From Massilia atriviolacea (GTDB lineage Bacteria; Pseudomonadota; Gammaproteobacteria; Burkholderiales; Burkholderiaceae_D), in assembly GCF_003953935.1 (NCBI RefSeq), contig NZ_RXLQ01000008.1:1-64000 (forward strand): a DNA stretch of 64,000 bases, given 5' to 3'. Every line of letters starts with the position of its first letter. The stretch's first letter is position 1. Below the pieces are notes generated by a model. That model made no database searches and had not been told where the DNA came from. It saw only the letters and a list, made by a program, of their open reading frames with translations. Position numbers and translations under genes: made by a program. Shown in pieces: positions 37,260-47,413 of the stretch.

Positions 37260-37990
37260 CCGATTCCTCCATCCGCCTCGCCAAGCGCGTCGCCGAAATG
37301 ATGCCGTGCTCGCGCGCGGAAGCCGAAAAGTACATCGCCGGAGGGTGGATCAGCGTGGACGGCGTCGTGATCGAAGAAGCCGGCGCCCGCGTGGCCGACG
37401 AGCAGGAAGTGACGATCCATCCCGACGCCACCCTGGTCGAACTGGCCCCGGTCACCATCCTGTTCCACAAGCCGGCCGGTTACAGCGCCGGCGCCGATGC
37501 GGACGCCGAACCTGCGGTCAAGCTGCTGTCGGGCGAGAACCTGCTGCTGGCGGAGCACGGCAAGCAGCGCTTCCTCAAGCGCCACCTGGCAGGCCTGACG
37601 TTGACGTCGCCACTGGAGACCAAGGCCAGCGGCCTGGTGGTATTCACCCAGGACTTCCGCGTGGCGCGTAAACTGGTCGACGAAGGTGTGCGCGTCGAGC
37701 AGGAATTCGTGGTGGAAGTCAAAGGCGATATCCGCGAAGGCGGCCTGGCGCTGCTCAATCACGGACTCACGTTCAACGGCAAGGAAATCCCGCCGATGAA
37801 GGTCAGCTGGCAGAACGAAACGCGCCTGCGTTTCGCCCTCAAGGGCGTCAAGCCCGGCCAGCTGATGCACATGTGCCGCATGGTGGGCCTCTCCATCGTC
37901 AGCATCAAGCGCCTGCGCATCGGGCGCGTGCCGATGGCCAGCCTGCCGTCCGGGCAGTGGCGCTACCTGCACGAGTACGAGCGCTTCTGA
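37256..37990 (+). CDS. RsuA/RluF-family pseudouridine synthase with Asp-to-Glu at the catalytic motif
   Basis: The 244-residue protein has an N-terminal S4 RNA-binding domain (about 5-50) and a pseudouridine-synthase core (VTILFHKPAGY, then SPLETKASGLVVFTQD). In RsuA/RluF enzymes the motif is RLDxxTxGL with an essential Asp; here the aligned residue is E121. The C-terminal VKPGQLMHMCRMVGL and IKRLRIGRV blocks are conserved, so it is not a decayed gene. It probably binds rRNA; whether it is catalytic is open. Confidence 0.85.
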
Positions 37991-38000
37991 CCCCGCCTTC

Positions 38001-40592
38001 CTACGAAATCAGGTCGCTGGCGGCGATGGTCGGCGCCGTCGCGCCGGACCTGAGCGCGTAGACGATGCTGTTCGCGGGCAGCGCGATATCGGCGTCGAGC
38101 AGGGCGGCAAACAGCGGCGCCGCGCCCAGCGCCGGCGCGCTGTCGGCATCGTCGGGAGCGAATCTGCGCAAACGTCCCAGGAAGCCGGCATTGTCTTCGC
38201 CGGCGTGGCGCGACAGCGCCCGCATGCCTCCCGCCTCATCGCGCACGATCACGCGCTGCGCCCGCGCCGCCCCGTGCAGCAGGGCCAGGTGGTACATCGA
38301 CATGCGGATGCCGCTGGCAAAGTACGCGATCATGGCCGGGCACACGGCGGCGATGTCCGCGTTCGACGTTGCCACGTTATTGAAGGCAAACTCGCCCGAG
38401 GTATACAGGTCGAGCCAGTGCAGCCTGTCGTCGCGCAGGTCGAACACCATCGGCAGGAACACCCCGTTGGCGCCTGCCAGGTCGAAGCGCAGCGCCACCG
38501 TGCGCGGGTCGAAGTGCTCGCCCTGCACCTCGTCGCGCAGCATCAGGCCGGCGAAGGCGTGTTCGAGGTTCTCGAAGGCCATGCCGGAATAATTGTTCAA
38601 CACCGCCACCGCATAGCGCACGCCGTTCCGGCGCGCCAGCGCGCAATCGAGGTCGACGAATTCGCTGGCGCCGTTGGGGAAGGGCGCATCCGTCAGGTCG
38701 CCGGCGCTGGTGGCGATGACGCTGCCGTCGCGCCCCGTGCAGGTCAGCTGGTAGTACGAACACACACCCAGGTAGTGCCAGTCGTCGTCGTAGAAGGCGA
38801 CCGACAGATCGAGGTCGGTCGTGTGGCCGTTTTCGGGTTCGCACCAGTGCAGGAACAGGCGGACTTTGTTGGCTGGCGGCACCGCGAGCACCGAGCCGCG
38901 CGGCAGCTCGATGGCCGAACGGCTTGCCGTGCGTTCGTTGAAGGGCACGACGATGTCGCCGAGGGCGGCATCGATCAGAAAATCGTCCAGCTGCGGCTTG
39001 CCTGAAAAGCGCGCCAGCAGCTCGCGCTCGATCAGGGCGACCGTAGCCTCGATTGTCTGGCGCGCCAGCGGCGGGCGCCGGTCGCGCACCATGAAGCCGG
39101 TCGCCACGCTGCCCTTGGGCCAGTAGATGCGCTTCTGCGCTGCGTGCAGGCGCGTGGGGAGCAGGGCGCGCAAGGTCAGCAGGACTGGCGTCGCGCACTG
39201 CGCCACGCATTGCGCAAAGGCGTCCAGCACCGCGCCGGCGGCGGCGCTGTCGTCGCCGGCCACGCGCAGGGCATGGTCGAGGCGGCGCGCCAGTTCCCCC
39301 GGCCGCTTGCGCAGCAGGGCGACCATGGCGACGGCATCCTTGCGCATGACGGCCTTTTCCAGCCCGGCGTAAAAGGTCTCGAACTGCGGGCCCGGGGTGC
39401 CGTCCGGTCCCTTCTTGCGCACCACGCCGAACGCGAACGCCACCTTCGGATAGCGCTTGCGATATTCGTGCGGGTGCAGGAATTCGCCCAGCCAGACCCA
39501 GTACGCGCGGTGGCGCAGCATGTCTTCGGTCAGCGAATCCGGATCGAAGCTCTCCAGCAGGGCGAGCAGGGCGCGCCGCAGCGGCCTCCCCAGCCTGGCC
39601 ATCTTGAAGCGCTTGATGGTCAGCGCAAGCGGCACGCTCGCGCGCCGGTTCCAGTACGATTCCGGCGTGAACAGGGTCTTGAAGCGCGCCATCCCACGCG
39701 CCTTCTCGATCGGCACCTCACGGAACACGCGCTGTCCCTGCAGCGACGGATCGGCGCCGGAATAGACCGCAATCAGGCGGATCACGTCCGTCGCCGTGCC
39801 GATATGCGCAGCGGCGGCGGCCAGCACGGCGGCCGGCTCGCAGTGCTTGAGCAGGGTGCCGAACAGCAGGGCGATATTTTCGCGCACCGGAATCTGTTCC
39901 GGGATCCAGGGCAGCAGGCGCAGGCGATACTCGCCGGCCAGCGCCTTGAAGTCGTCCGTGTCGACCGGCGACATGGCCTGCTTGCGCTCGCACAGGGCGC
40001 GCACCAGCACTTGCGCCGCGTCGTCCATGCTGGCGCCGAGGTCCAGCAGTTTGCGTGGTTCCGGCACCGTGCCCACTGCCGGGGCAGGATCGGGAAGGAA
40101 GAACGGCGACGCGCGGTCGGCGTGGCGATGGCAGATTGGGCAGGCGCTGTAATTGGCGCCGTCGAAGCAGGCGTCGCACACCACATGCCGGCAAGGCTTG
40201 AGCACGTGGGTGGTTCCGGTGCGCCCGCAATGCACGCATGGCTGGCCGGGCGCCTGCATGAAGTGCGACAGGACCCGATCCTGCCAGAGTGCCACGGTAT
40301 CGGGCGGAGTTCGGTCGGGGAAGCGCCGGAACAGCGGCGTGTGCTGGCGGTGCGCGCCGAGCTGCGCCGCCAGGGTCTTCCAGATGTGCTCCTGGATAGC
40401 CAAAAGCGAGGGCAAGTCCAGGGTCTGCAGGCGCGTGCGCAGGCGCTGCGACAGCGCGTAGCCAAGTGTCGCCAGGTCGATATCGAACAGCTGCATGCAC
40501 GCCTCCGGCTGAAGTTCGGTCCCTTCCTCGGCGAAGACGCTGGACTGGCGGCGCAACAAAAGCGCCCGGGTTTGCTTGAAGTTGATCGACAT
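38001..40592 (-). CDS. bacterial RING-finger protein, MXAN_6230/SCO0854 type
   Basis: The 863-residue protein has a full C3HC4 RING: C119, C122, C134, H136, C139, C142, C151 and C154 (CVHCGR...KPCRHVVCDACF...CPICH). A helical region of several hundred residues follows. The C-terminal third has FLHWCEPENGHTTDLDLSVAFYD and LNNYSGMAFE, resembling TerD-type domains. RING fingers in eukaryotes recruit E2 ubiquitin ligases; in bacteria the role is unknown. I recall this architecture as the MXAN_6230/SCO0854 group. ATG 40592 has GGGA upstream. It stands alone: the upstream operon ends at a terminator just before it, and no ter or ubiquitin-like genes are adjacent. Confidence 0.82.
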   Translation of the reverse strand: MSINFKQTRALLLRRQSSVFAEEGTELQPEACMQLFDIDLATLGYALSQRLRTRLQTLDLPSLLAIQEHIWKTLAAQLGAHRQHTPLFRRFPDRTPPDTVALWQDRVLSHFMQAPGQPCVHCGRTGTTHVLKPCRHVVCDACFDGANYSACPICHRHADRASPFFLPDPAPAVGTVPEPRKLLDLGASMDDAAQVLVRALCERKQAMSPVDTDDFKALAGEYRLRLLPWIPEQIPVRENIALLFGTLLKHCEPAAVLAAAAAHIGTATDVIRLIAVYSGADPSLQGQRVFREVPIEKARGMARFKTLFTPESYWNRRASVPLALTIKRFKMARLGRPLRRALLALLESFDPDSLTEDMLRHRAYWVWLGEFLHPHEYRKRYPKVAFAFGVVRKKGPDGTPGPQFETFYAGLEKAVMRKDAVAMVALLRKRPGELARRLDHALRVAGDDSAAAGAVLDAFAQCVAQCATPVLLTLRALLPTRLHAAQKRIYWPKGSVATGFMVRDRRPPLARQTIEATVALIERELLARFSGKPQLDDFLIDAALGDIVVPFNERTASRSAIELPRGSVLAVPPANKVRLFLHWCEPENGHTTDLDLSVAFYDDDWHYLGVCSYYQLTCTGRDGSVIATSAGDLTDAPFPNGASEFVDLDCALARRNGVRYAVAVLNNYSGMAFENLEHAFAGLMLRDEVQGEHFDPRTVALRFDLAGANGVFLPMVFDLRDDRLHWLDLYTSGEFAFNNVATSNADIAAVCPAMIAYFASGIRMSMYHLALLHGAARAQRVIVRDEAGGMRALSRHAGEDNAGFLGRLRRFAPDDADSAPALGAAPLFAALLDADIALPANSIVYALRSGATAPTIAASDLIS

Positions 40593-40610
40593 TGCTGGGT
40601 CCCATAACAA

Positions 40611-40646
40611 AAAAACGGATGCAGGCGCGCGCCTTGATCCGTTTTT
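40611..40646 (-). terminator. Rho-independent terminator of the sigma-HNH operon
   Basis: Read on the minus strand, a long stem (AAAACGGAT...ATCCGTTTT plus inner AGGCGCGCGCCT) ends in a T run. It is near-symmetric, so it could work both ways. It lies 18 bases upstream of the RING gene start. Confidence 0.8.
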
Positions 40647-40758
40647 GAAAAGGTGAGAAGGGAATCGGTCAGACTGAATCAGGGGTAGAAGGAAGCCCGG
40701 CCTGAGCCTTCTCGAACAAATGCTAACCGATTATTAAAGTTTAATCAACACCGACGGT

Positions 40759-41049
40759 TTATCGCTTCCTTTTATTATTCGAGCGCACATTGCGCGAGAA
40801 ATAGGAGGGGTCCTTTTTGGCCACCCAGGCGATAAACGCGCGAATATCCTCGTGCTCGCGCAAAGCCTCCCAGGTGTGAAAGGACTTGAACAGTTCATGC
40901 TCGGTCAAGGTCGAGTGGATTTTCTGGTGGCAGATCTTGTGGATATCGAACTGCGCGCGCCCCTTGTAGGTCTTGGGGATCAGATGGTGGCGGTCCACAT
41001 GCCGTGTGCCGAGGGGCCGGCCGCACAGGGGACACAAGGCCTCGCTCAT
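40759..41049 (-). CDS. HNH nuclease-like protein
   Basis: The 96-residue protein has CPLCGRP, then DRHHLIPKTYKG and KICHQKIHS, the HNH betabetaalpha-metal motif with a zinc knuckle. A GGAGGG ribosome site precedes the ATG. It is last gene of the sigma-factor operon, 14 bases after the RDD gene. Stand-alone small HNH proteins can be nucleases; the target is unknown. Confidence 0.85.
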   Translation of the reverse strand: MSEALCPLCGRPLGTRHVDRHHLIPKTYKGRAQFDIHKICHQKIHSTLTEHELFKSFHTWEALREHEDIRAFIAWVAKKDPSYFSRNVRSNNKRKR

Positions 41050-41063
41050 GCCGCCCTCCGTGC

Positions 41064-41603
41064 TCAGGCCTCGGCCGGTTTGGCTGCCTTGCCGGCCTTG
41101 ACCGGCTTGGGCAGCGCAATGAGGCGGGTGCCGGCCAGCCGGTCGTGCAGGAACTGGCGGTCCTTGTCGAGAAACACGGTCATGCCCCACAGTACGATGT
41201 TGATCGCCAGTGCGCCGGCCACCTGGCTCTTGCCGGTCAGGTGAAAGCGCCAGCAGACGATCAGCGCCGGCAGCACCCAGCCCCAGCCCAGCACATAGCG
41301 CAGGGCGGCAGCCTTGAACGGCACGGTGGCATGGCCGACCTTGACCAGCTTGATGCGCCAGGTCTTCATGGCCAGGGTGTGGCCGCTGCCGGTCCAGGAA
41401 TGGATGAAATAGGCGGCGGAGACGAGCACCAGCACCGCCGTCCCGCCGTATTCCTTGACCGCCTTGACCATGTTCTGGGTGATCAGGAGGAACACGAGCA
41501 TGCCGAACATGACCACGGCGGTCAGGAGGAACATCTCGTACACCAGGCAGATCAGACGGCGTTTCAGGGTCGGCGTGGCAACCGCGGTCTTACTATTTTG
41601 CAT
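41064..41603 (-). CDS. RDD-family membrane protein
   Basis: The 179-residue protein has three or four membrane helices. It begins LKRRLICLVYEMFLL, continues with SGHTLAMKTWRIKLV, and carries a C-terminal basic tail. The RDD pattern is seen in DRLAGTRLI. The start lies 11 bases inside the end of the preceding gene, so the two are coupled. Confidence 0.88.
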   Translation of the reverse strand: MQNSKTAVATPTLKRRLICLVYEMFLLTAVVMFGMLVFLLITQNMVKAVKEYGGTAVLVLVSAAYFIHSWTGSGHTLAMKTWRIKLVKVGHATVPFKAAALRYVLGWGWVLPALIVCWRFHLTGKSQVAGALAINIVLWGMTVFLDKDRQFLHDRLAGTRLIALPKPVKAGKAAKPAEA

Positions 41604-42390
41604 TGGATACTGGCGTGGCCTGCACCGGGGCGGCCGGCGCTGTGGTAGGTGGAGCGGTGACGGCCGGCGGCGTGGCCGGCACAGCCAGCGGATAGCCCGC
41701 CGACGGGGCGGCGATGCAGCGCGGCACGGCGGCCGGGGCATTGCGGATGGTGCCCGGCGGGCAGCCAGCCGGCGGCGGCTTGCTTGGCGCCAGCGGCTTG
41801 ACTTGCGTCGCCGGCGGCAGGTTGGTCACCTGCTTCTTGGCGGCGGCAGCGTCAAGTGCCAGCTTTTTCTTTTCTTCTTCGGGCAACTGCTGGTATTTTT
41901 CCCATTCGGCCGACTTCTGGCTCTTGTCGATCTTTTTGCTCAGGGTATAGTTTTCGCGGGCCACGCGCCGTTCGTCGGGGGTGAGCCGGGTCCAGTCGCG
42001 CATGCGTTCCTGCATCCGCAGTTGCTCGTCGGGCTTCATCGACGAATAGCGGTTGGCGATGTCGAGCCATTTCTGCTTGCGCACGCTCTCCATGCGGTCC
42101 CACTCGCCCTTGAGCGGGTCGAGCGCGACTTGCTGGGGCGGCGACAGGTCTTTCCACATGGGCTTGCCGGCAAGCGGCGCCGGTTTGGCGGCGACGGCAG
42201 GGGCCGGTTTGGAGATGGGCGCGACCACAGGCGCCGCCGGCTGCCCGGGAACGGCGACGGGCGCCGCCTGCGGAGCACCGGCGGGCGCGGGTGCGGCGCC
42301 CTGGGCTGCGGCGATGCCGCTTGCTCCGGCTGTTGTCAACAATGCAAGCGCAAGCGCCAGGGAATGCAGGGACGACATCGCGCGCGTCAT
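41593..42390 (-). CDS. DUF3106 exported protein
   Basis: The 265-residue protein has a signal peptide (about 1-29), then a Pro/Ala-rich linker. The DUF3106 core has repeated helical units (WDRMESVRKQKWLDIANRYSSMKPDEQLRMQERM and following), reminiscent of heavy-metal-sensing periplasmic helical proteins. The second half is again Pro/Ala-rich. The gene sits two bases after DUF3619 in the same operon. Confidence 0.88.
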   Translation of the reverse strand: MTRAMSSLHSLALALALLTTAGASGIAAAQGAAPAPAGAPQAAPVAVPGQPAAPVVAPISKPAPAVAAKPAPLAGKPMWKDLSPPQQVALDPLKGEWDRMESVRKQKWLDIANRYSSMKPDEQLRMQERMRDWTRLTPDERRVARENYTLSKKIDKSQKSAEWEKYQQLPEEEKKKLALDAAAAKKQVTNLPPATQVKPLAPSKPPPAGCPPGTIRNAPAAVPRCIAAPSAGYPLAVPATPPAVTAPPTTAPAAPVQATPVSNAK

Positions 42391-42392
42391 CC

Positions 42393-42785
42393 TTATTGGG
42401 CGCGCTGGGCGAGATAGGCGTTGAAACCCTGGTCCAGATAGGCTGTCAGCGGCAACTCGTCGGACAGTACCGCTGCGTCGAGCTCGGCGATTTCTTCGAG
42501 GCGCTGCTGTTCTTCGTACTGATAGATGCCGGCCAGGCCAGCCACCAGCGCCATCAGCGGAATGGCCACGCTCATGCGGCCGAGCGAGGAAAACGAGAAC
42601 AGGGCGCCGATATTGCCGGCCAGCTGGGTTTGCGCGGCCTTGACCGGCGCGTCCGGCTTCTTGCGCGCCATGGCCGCCTTGCGCGCGGCCGCCAGGCGGT
42701 CGGTCGTCGCAGCGGGCAGCGCGTCGAGGTGGTCGTTGAGGGCGTGGCGTACCTTGTACGCGAAGTTCAGATCGTCGGTGTTCAT
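42393..42785 (-). CDS. DUF3619 family protein (possible anti-sigma factor)
   Basis: The 130-residue protein begins NTDDLNFAYKVRHALNDHLDALP and has a single membrane helix at about 72-90. The ATG overlaps the sigma factor stop (ATGA). Position directly behind the sigma gene and a soluble N domain plus one TM segment suggest an anti-sigma role; this is inference. Confidence 0.87.
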   Translation of the reverse strand: MNTDDLNFAYKVRHALNDHLDALPAATTDRLAAARKAAMARKKPDAPVKAAQTQLAGNIGALFSFSSLGRMSVAIPLMALVAGLAGIYQYEEQQRLEEIAELDAAVLSDELPLTAYLDQGFNAYLAQRAQ

Positions 42786-43351
42786 AATTTTATTCCCTTG
42801 GCTTTCAGCGATTCGGCGAGGGCATGCGTCGCTCGCGAGCAGTGCGTTTTGACACTTCCCTCGGAGCACCCCATCGCTTCGGCTGTTTCAGCCACGTCCA
42901 TGTCCTGCCAGTAACGCATGAGGAAGGCTTCCCGTTGACGCGCTGGCAGTTTTTGTACTTCGGCATCGATCAGGCTCAGCGTCTGCTGGCGCTCGACCTG
43001 GTCCGCGCTCGATTCCGCCGAGGCCGAACCTGGTTCCGCCTCGAACGATTCGAGTATATCAAATTCCCCGTCTTCTCCCTCGCGTTTACCCATGCCCGAG
43101 AAGAGGCTGACCCAGGTATTGCGGACCTTTTCGCGGCGGAAGTAATCGAGGATGGTGTTTTGCAAAATGCGCTGGAACAGCATCGGCAATTCGGCAGCCG
43201 GCTTGTCTCCGTATTTTTCGGCGAGCTTGATCATCGCGTCCTGCACGATATCGAGCGCAGCTTCATCCTTGCGCACGGCGTACACGGCTTGCTTGAAAGC
43301 GCGCCGCTCGACATTCTCAAGAAAATCGGATAACTCTTTGTCTGTGGCCAT
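42782..43351 (-). CDS. ECF-type RNA polymerase sigma factor
   Basis: The 189-residue sigma factor has region 2 (about 15-80; ALDIVQDAMIKLAEKYGD, then FQRILQNTILDYFRR) and region 4 (about 125-185; LPARQREAFLMRYWQDMDVAETAEAMGCSEGSVKTHCSRA). An acidic linker joins them. It heads the DUF3619-DUF3106-RDD-HNH operon. Confidence 0.93.
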   Translation of the reverse strand: MATDKELSDFLENVERRAFKQAVYAVRKDEAALDIVQDAMIKLAEKYGDKPAAELPMLFQRILQNTILDYFRREKVRNTWVSLFSGMGKREGEDGEFDILESFEAEPGSASAESSADQVERQQTLSLIDAEVQKLPARQREAFLMRYWQDMDVAETAEAMGCSEGSVKTHCSRATHALAESLKAKGIKL

Positions 43352-43850
43352 GCGAACAGGGGTGGGGAGGGAAGCACCGCAGGTACATAGCCCGTGGCAT
43401 TAGAGAAAACTGAGGCATCCTAGCAAAAAATGGGCCTTTTTGCATGGTATTTACTGCATTTGCCCGCTGCAGCGCCACGAAAGCAGCCGAGCCCGGCCGA
43501 TTTAACTTGACCGCAATGGTGCAACGCAGTAAGGTATATGACGCTTTGCAACCCCGAAGCTGTATGGTCAAGTCGAGACCGGCACACAAGGCCAACATCG
43601 ACGTGACGCGCTTTCATATGTAGGCAGTTTGCTCTAACCCGCGCCACAAGCGCGAGAGGTTCGCAGTAATCGCTACAGAAACTCATGCCAAACGAGTTGC
43701 GTTTAGCGCCGGTTCGTAACGTATCTATGGGTACGTGAAAGATCGCCGTGACCGCAGAAAGAAGGGAAGCCTGAGCACTGTCGCGCCACGCGAATTTCGT
43801 TAGGAAAGAGCATCCGATCACCTCCCAATGGGTCTTGAAAGGAATGTATC
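43352..43850. other. gene-free spacer between sigma operon and ilvB
   Basis: This 499-base spacer must hold the divergent promoters of the sigma factor and ilvB. I found no leader peptide rich in Leu/Ile/Val codons and no attenuator-like terminator before ilvB. TTGACC occurs at about 43507 without a well-spaced -10. No gene is supported on either strand. Confidence 0.5.
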
Positions 43851-45578
43851 ATGAACAACGAAGCATCGGCCACCATCACGGGGTCCGAAATACTCGTCCG
43901 TGCCCTGGCGGAAGAAGGCGTTAAACACGTTTTCGGTTATCCAGGCGGCGCCGTACTGTATATCTACGACGCCATCTTCAAGCAAGACAAATTCCAACAC
44001 GTCCTGGTACGCCACGAGCAGGCCGCCGTCCACGCGGCAGACGCCTATTCGCGCAGCTCGAACACGGTCGGCGTGGCCCTGGTCACCTCCGGTCCGGGCG
44101 TCACCAATGCCGTCACCGGCCTGGCCACGGCGTACATGGATTCGATTCCGATGGTCGTCATATCCGGCCAGGTGCCCAGCACCGCGATCGGCCAGGATGC
44201 CTTCCAGGAATGCGACACCGTCGGCATCACGCGTCCCTGCGTCAAGCACAACTTCCTGGTCAAGGATGTGAAGGAGCTGGCCGCCACGATCAAGAAAGCG
44301 TTCTTCATTGCGCGCACCGGCCGTCCCGGTCCGGTCCTGGTCGATATCCCCAAAGACATCAGCATGCACAAGTGCGCCTACGACTATCCGAAGGATATCG
44401 AGATGCGCTCGTACAAGCCGATCGACAAGGGCCATTCGGGCCAGATCCGCAAGGCCGTGCAATTGCTGCTGCAAGCCGAACGTCCGATGATCTACACCGG
44501 CGGCGGCGTGATCCTGGCCAATGCCGCGCCCGAGCTGAACAAGCTGGTCGACAAGCTCGGCTTCCCGGTCACCAACACCCTGATGGGCCTGGGCGCCTAC
44601 CGCGCATCGAGCGACAAGTTCCTCGGCATGCCGGGCATGCACGGCACCTACGAAGCGAACATGGCGATGCAGAATTGCGACGTCCTGATCGCCATCGGCG
44701 CCCGCTTCGACGACCGCGTGATCGGCAACCCGAAACACTTCGCTTCCAACCCGCGCAAGATCATCCACGTGGACATCGATCCCTCGTCGATTTCCAAGCG
44801 CGTCAAGGTCGATATTCCCATCGTCGGCAACGTCAAGGACGTGCTGGTCGAATTCCTGGCGCAGCTCGACGCCGCCGAAGCCAAGGTCAATACCGCCTCC
44901 CTCAAGGACTGGTGGAAGCAGATCGGCGAATGGCGCGGCCGCGAGTGCCTCAAGTTCGCCGAATCGGACCTGGTCATCAAGCCGCAATCGGTGGTGCAGA
45001 AGGTCTGGGAAATCACCAAGGGCGACGCCTTCATCACGTCCGACGTCGGCCAGCACCAGATGTGGGCGGCCCAGTACTATCCCTTCGACAAGCCGCGCCG
45101 CTGGATCAATTCCGGCGGCCTGGGCACGATGGGCGTGGGCTTGCCCTACGCCATGGGCGTACAGATGGCCAATCCGGACGCCACGGTGGCCTGCATCACC
45201 GGCGAAGGCTCGATCCAGATGTGCATCCAGGAACTGGCTACCTGCAAGCAATATCACCTGACGCCGAAAATCATTTTGCTCAACAACCGCTTCCTCGGCA
45301 TGGTGCGCCAGTGGCAACAGATCGACTACGGTTCGCGCTATTCCGAGTCCTATATGGATTCGCTGCCGGACTTCTCGATGCTGGCCGAATCGTTCGGCCA
45401 CGTCGGCATGAAGATCGACAAGCCGGGCGACGTCGACGGCGCGCTCAAGGAAGCCTTCGGCATGAAAGACCGCCTCGTGTTCATGAACTTCATCACTGAC
45501 CAGTCCGAAAACGTCTGGCCGATGGTCAAGGCCGGCAAGGGCTTGTCCGAAATGCTGCTCGGCTCGGAGGACCTGTAA
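43851..45578 (+). CDS. ilvB: acetolactate synthase large subunit
   Basis: The 575-residue ThDP enzyme has catalytic E56 in VRHEQAAVHAAD, GFPV/TNTLMG in the FAD domain and the ThDP-Mg motif GEGSIQMCIQEL...LLNN. It condenses two pyruvates, or pyruvate and 2-oxobutyrate, for valine, leucine and isoleucine synthesis. The TAA overlaps the next ATG (TAATG). Confidence 0.96.
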   Translation: MNNEASATITGSEILVRALAEEGVKHVFGYPGGAVLYIYDAIFKQDKFQHVLVRHEQAAVHAADAYSRSSNTVGVALVTSGPGVTNAVTGLATAYMDSIPMVVISGQVPSTAIGQDAFQECDTVGITRPCVKHNFLVKDVKELAATIKKAFFIARTGRPGPVLVDIPKDISMHKCAYDYPKDIEMRSYKPIDKGHSGQIRKAVQLLLQAERPMIYTGGGVILANAAPELNKLVDKLGFPVTNTLMGLGAYRASSDKFLGMPGMHGTYEANMAMQNCDVLIAIGARFDDRVIGNPKHFASNPRKIIHVDIDPSSISKRVKVDIPIVGNVKDVLVEFLAQLDAAEAKVNTASLKDWWKQIGEWRGRECLKFAESDLVIKPQSVVQKVWEITKGDAFITSDVGQHQMWAAQYYPFDKPRRWINSGGLGTMGVGLPYAMGVQMANPDATVACITGEGSIQMCIQELATCKQYHLTPKIILLNNRFLGMVRQWQQIDYGSRYSESYMDSLPDFSMLAESFGHVGMKIDKPGDVDGALKEAFGMKDRLVFMNFITDQSENVWPMVKAGKGLSEMLLGSEDL

Positions 45579-46069
45579 TGCGCCATATCATTTCTGTCCT
45601 GCTCGAAAACGAAGCCGGTGCGCTCTCGCGCGTGGTCGGCCTGTTTTCCGCCCGCGGCTACAACATTGAAACCCTGACCGTCGCCCCGACCGAAGACGCC
45701 ACCCTGTCGCGCATGACCATCGTCACCAGCGGCTCGGACGATGTGATCGAACAGATCACCAAGCACCTGAACCGCCTGATCGAGGTGGTCAAGGTGGTCG
45801 ACCTGACCGAAGGCGCGCACATCGAGCGCGAGCTCATGCTGATCAAGGTACGCGCGGTCGGCAAGGAACGCGAAGAGATGAAGCGCACTGCGGACATCTT
45901 CCGCGGCCGCATCATCGACGTCACGGAAAAGACCTACACGATCGAACTGACCGGCAACAAGGGCAAGCTCGACGCGTTCATCGATTCCATCGACCGCGCC
46001 TCCATCCTCGAAACGGTGCGTACCGGCGGATCCGGCATCGGCCGCGGCGAACGCATCCTCAAAGTTTGA
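45578..46069 (+). CDS. ilvN: acetolactate synthase small (regulatory) subunit
   Basis: The 163-residue protein has an N-terminal ACT domain (RHIISVLLENEAGALSRVVGLFSARGYNIETL) that binds valine for feedback inhibition, and a C-terminal second ACT-like domain. The length matches the IlvH-type subunit. It is coupled to ilvB by a one-base overlap. Confidence 0.95.
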   Translation: MRHIISVLLENEAGALSRVVGLFSARGYNIETLTVAPTEDATLSRMTIVTSGSDDVIEQITKHLNRLIEVVKVVDLTEGAHIERELMLIKVRAVGKEREEMKRTADIFRGRIIDVTEKTYTIELTGNKGKLDAFIDSIDRASILETVRTGGSGIGRGERILKV

Positions 46070-47137
<1,068 letters not shown>

Positions 47138-47160
47138 CAGCCTGCGTTATCCGTAACACC

Positions 47161-47246
47161 GTCGTCCCCGCGAAGGCGGGGATCCATGGCACCTTTGATT
47201 ACCGGTGCTATGGATCTCGGCCGGGCCGCTTCGGCGCGGCGACGAC
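47161..47246 (+). repeat. REP/MITE-like palindromic element after ilvC
   Basis: The outer arms GTCGTC (47161) and GACGAC (47241) enclose a small hairpin CCCCGCGAAGGCGGGG and a second hairpin GATCCATGGCACC / GGTGCTATGGATC. This CCCCGCGAAGGCGGGGATCC type of intergenic palindrome is common in proteobacteria. It may also end the ilv transcript. CTGCGTTA flanks it on both sides (47142-47149 and 47246-47253). Confidence 0.8.
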
Positions 47247-47413
47247 TGCGTTACAGTGGTAGTTTGGTATTACCCAAATGTAAGCAAGCTTCCCAAATTT
47301 GCAAATTTTGATTACAACGGTACGTCCTGCGTCCGATTCCGGGTATCGTCCGGGTTAACCAAGCTGATGAGATAGCGATATCTCGCATGCTTGCCATTCA
47401 CCTGGAGAAAATC

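Noticed and set aside
43420-43821. Open frame in the spacer before ilvB as a possible leader peptide or gene
   Set aside because: It is on the opposite strand to ilvB, has no run of branched-chain codons, and no attenuator hairpin was found.
43851-45578. GEGS instead of GDGS in the ThDP motif of acetolactate synthase, considered as a defect
   Set aside because: As I recall, betaproteobacterial IlvB proteins commonly have GEGS; Glu can still bind the metal and the rest of the enzyme is intact.
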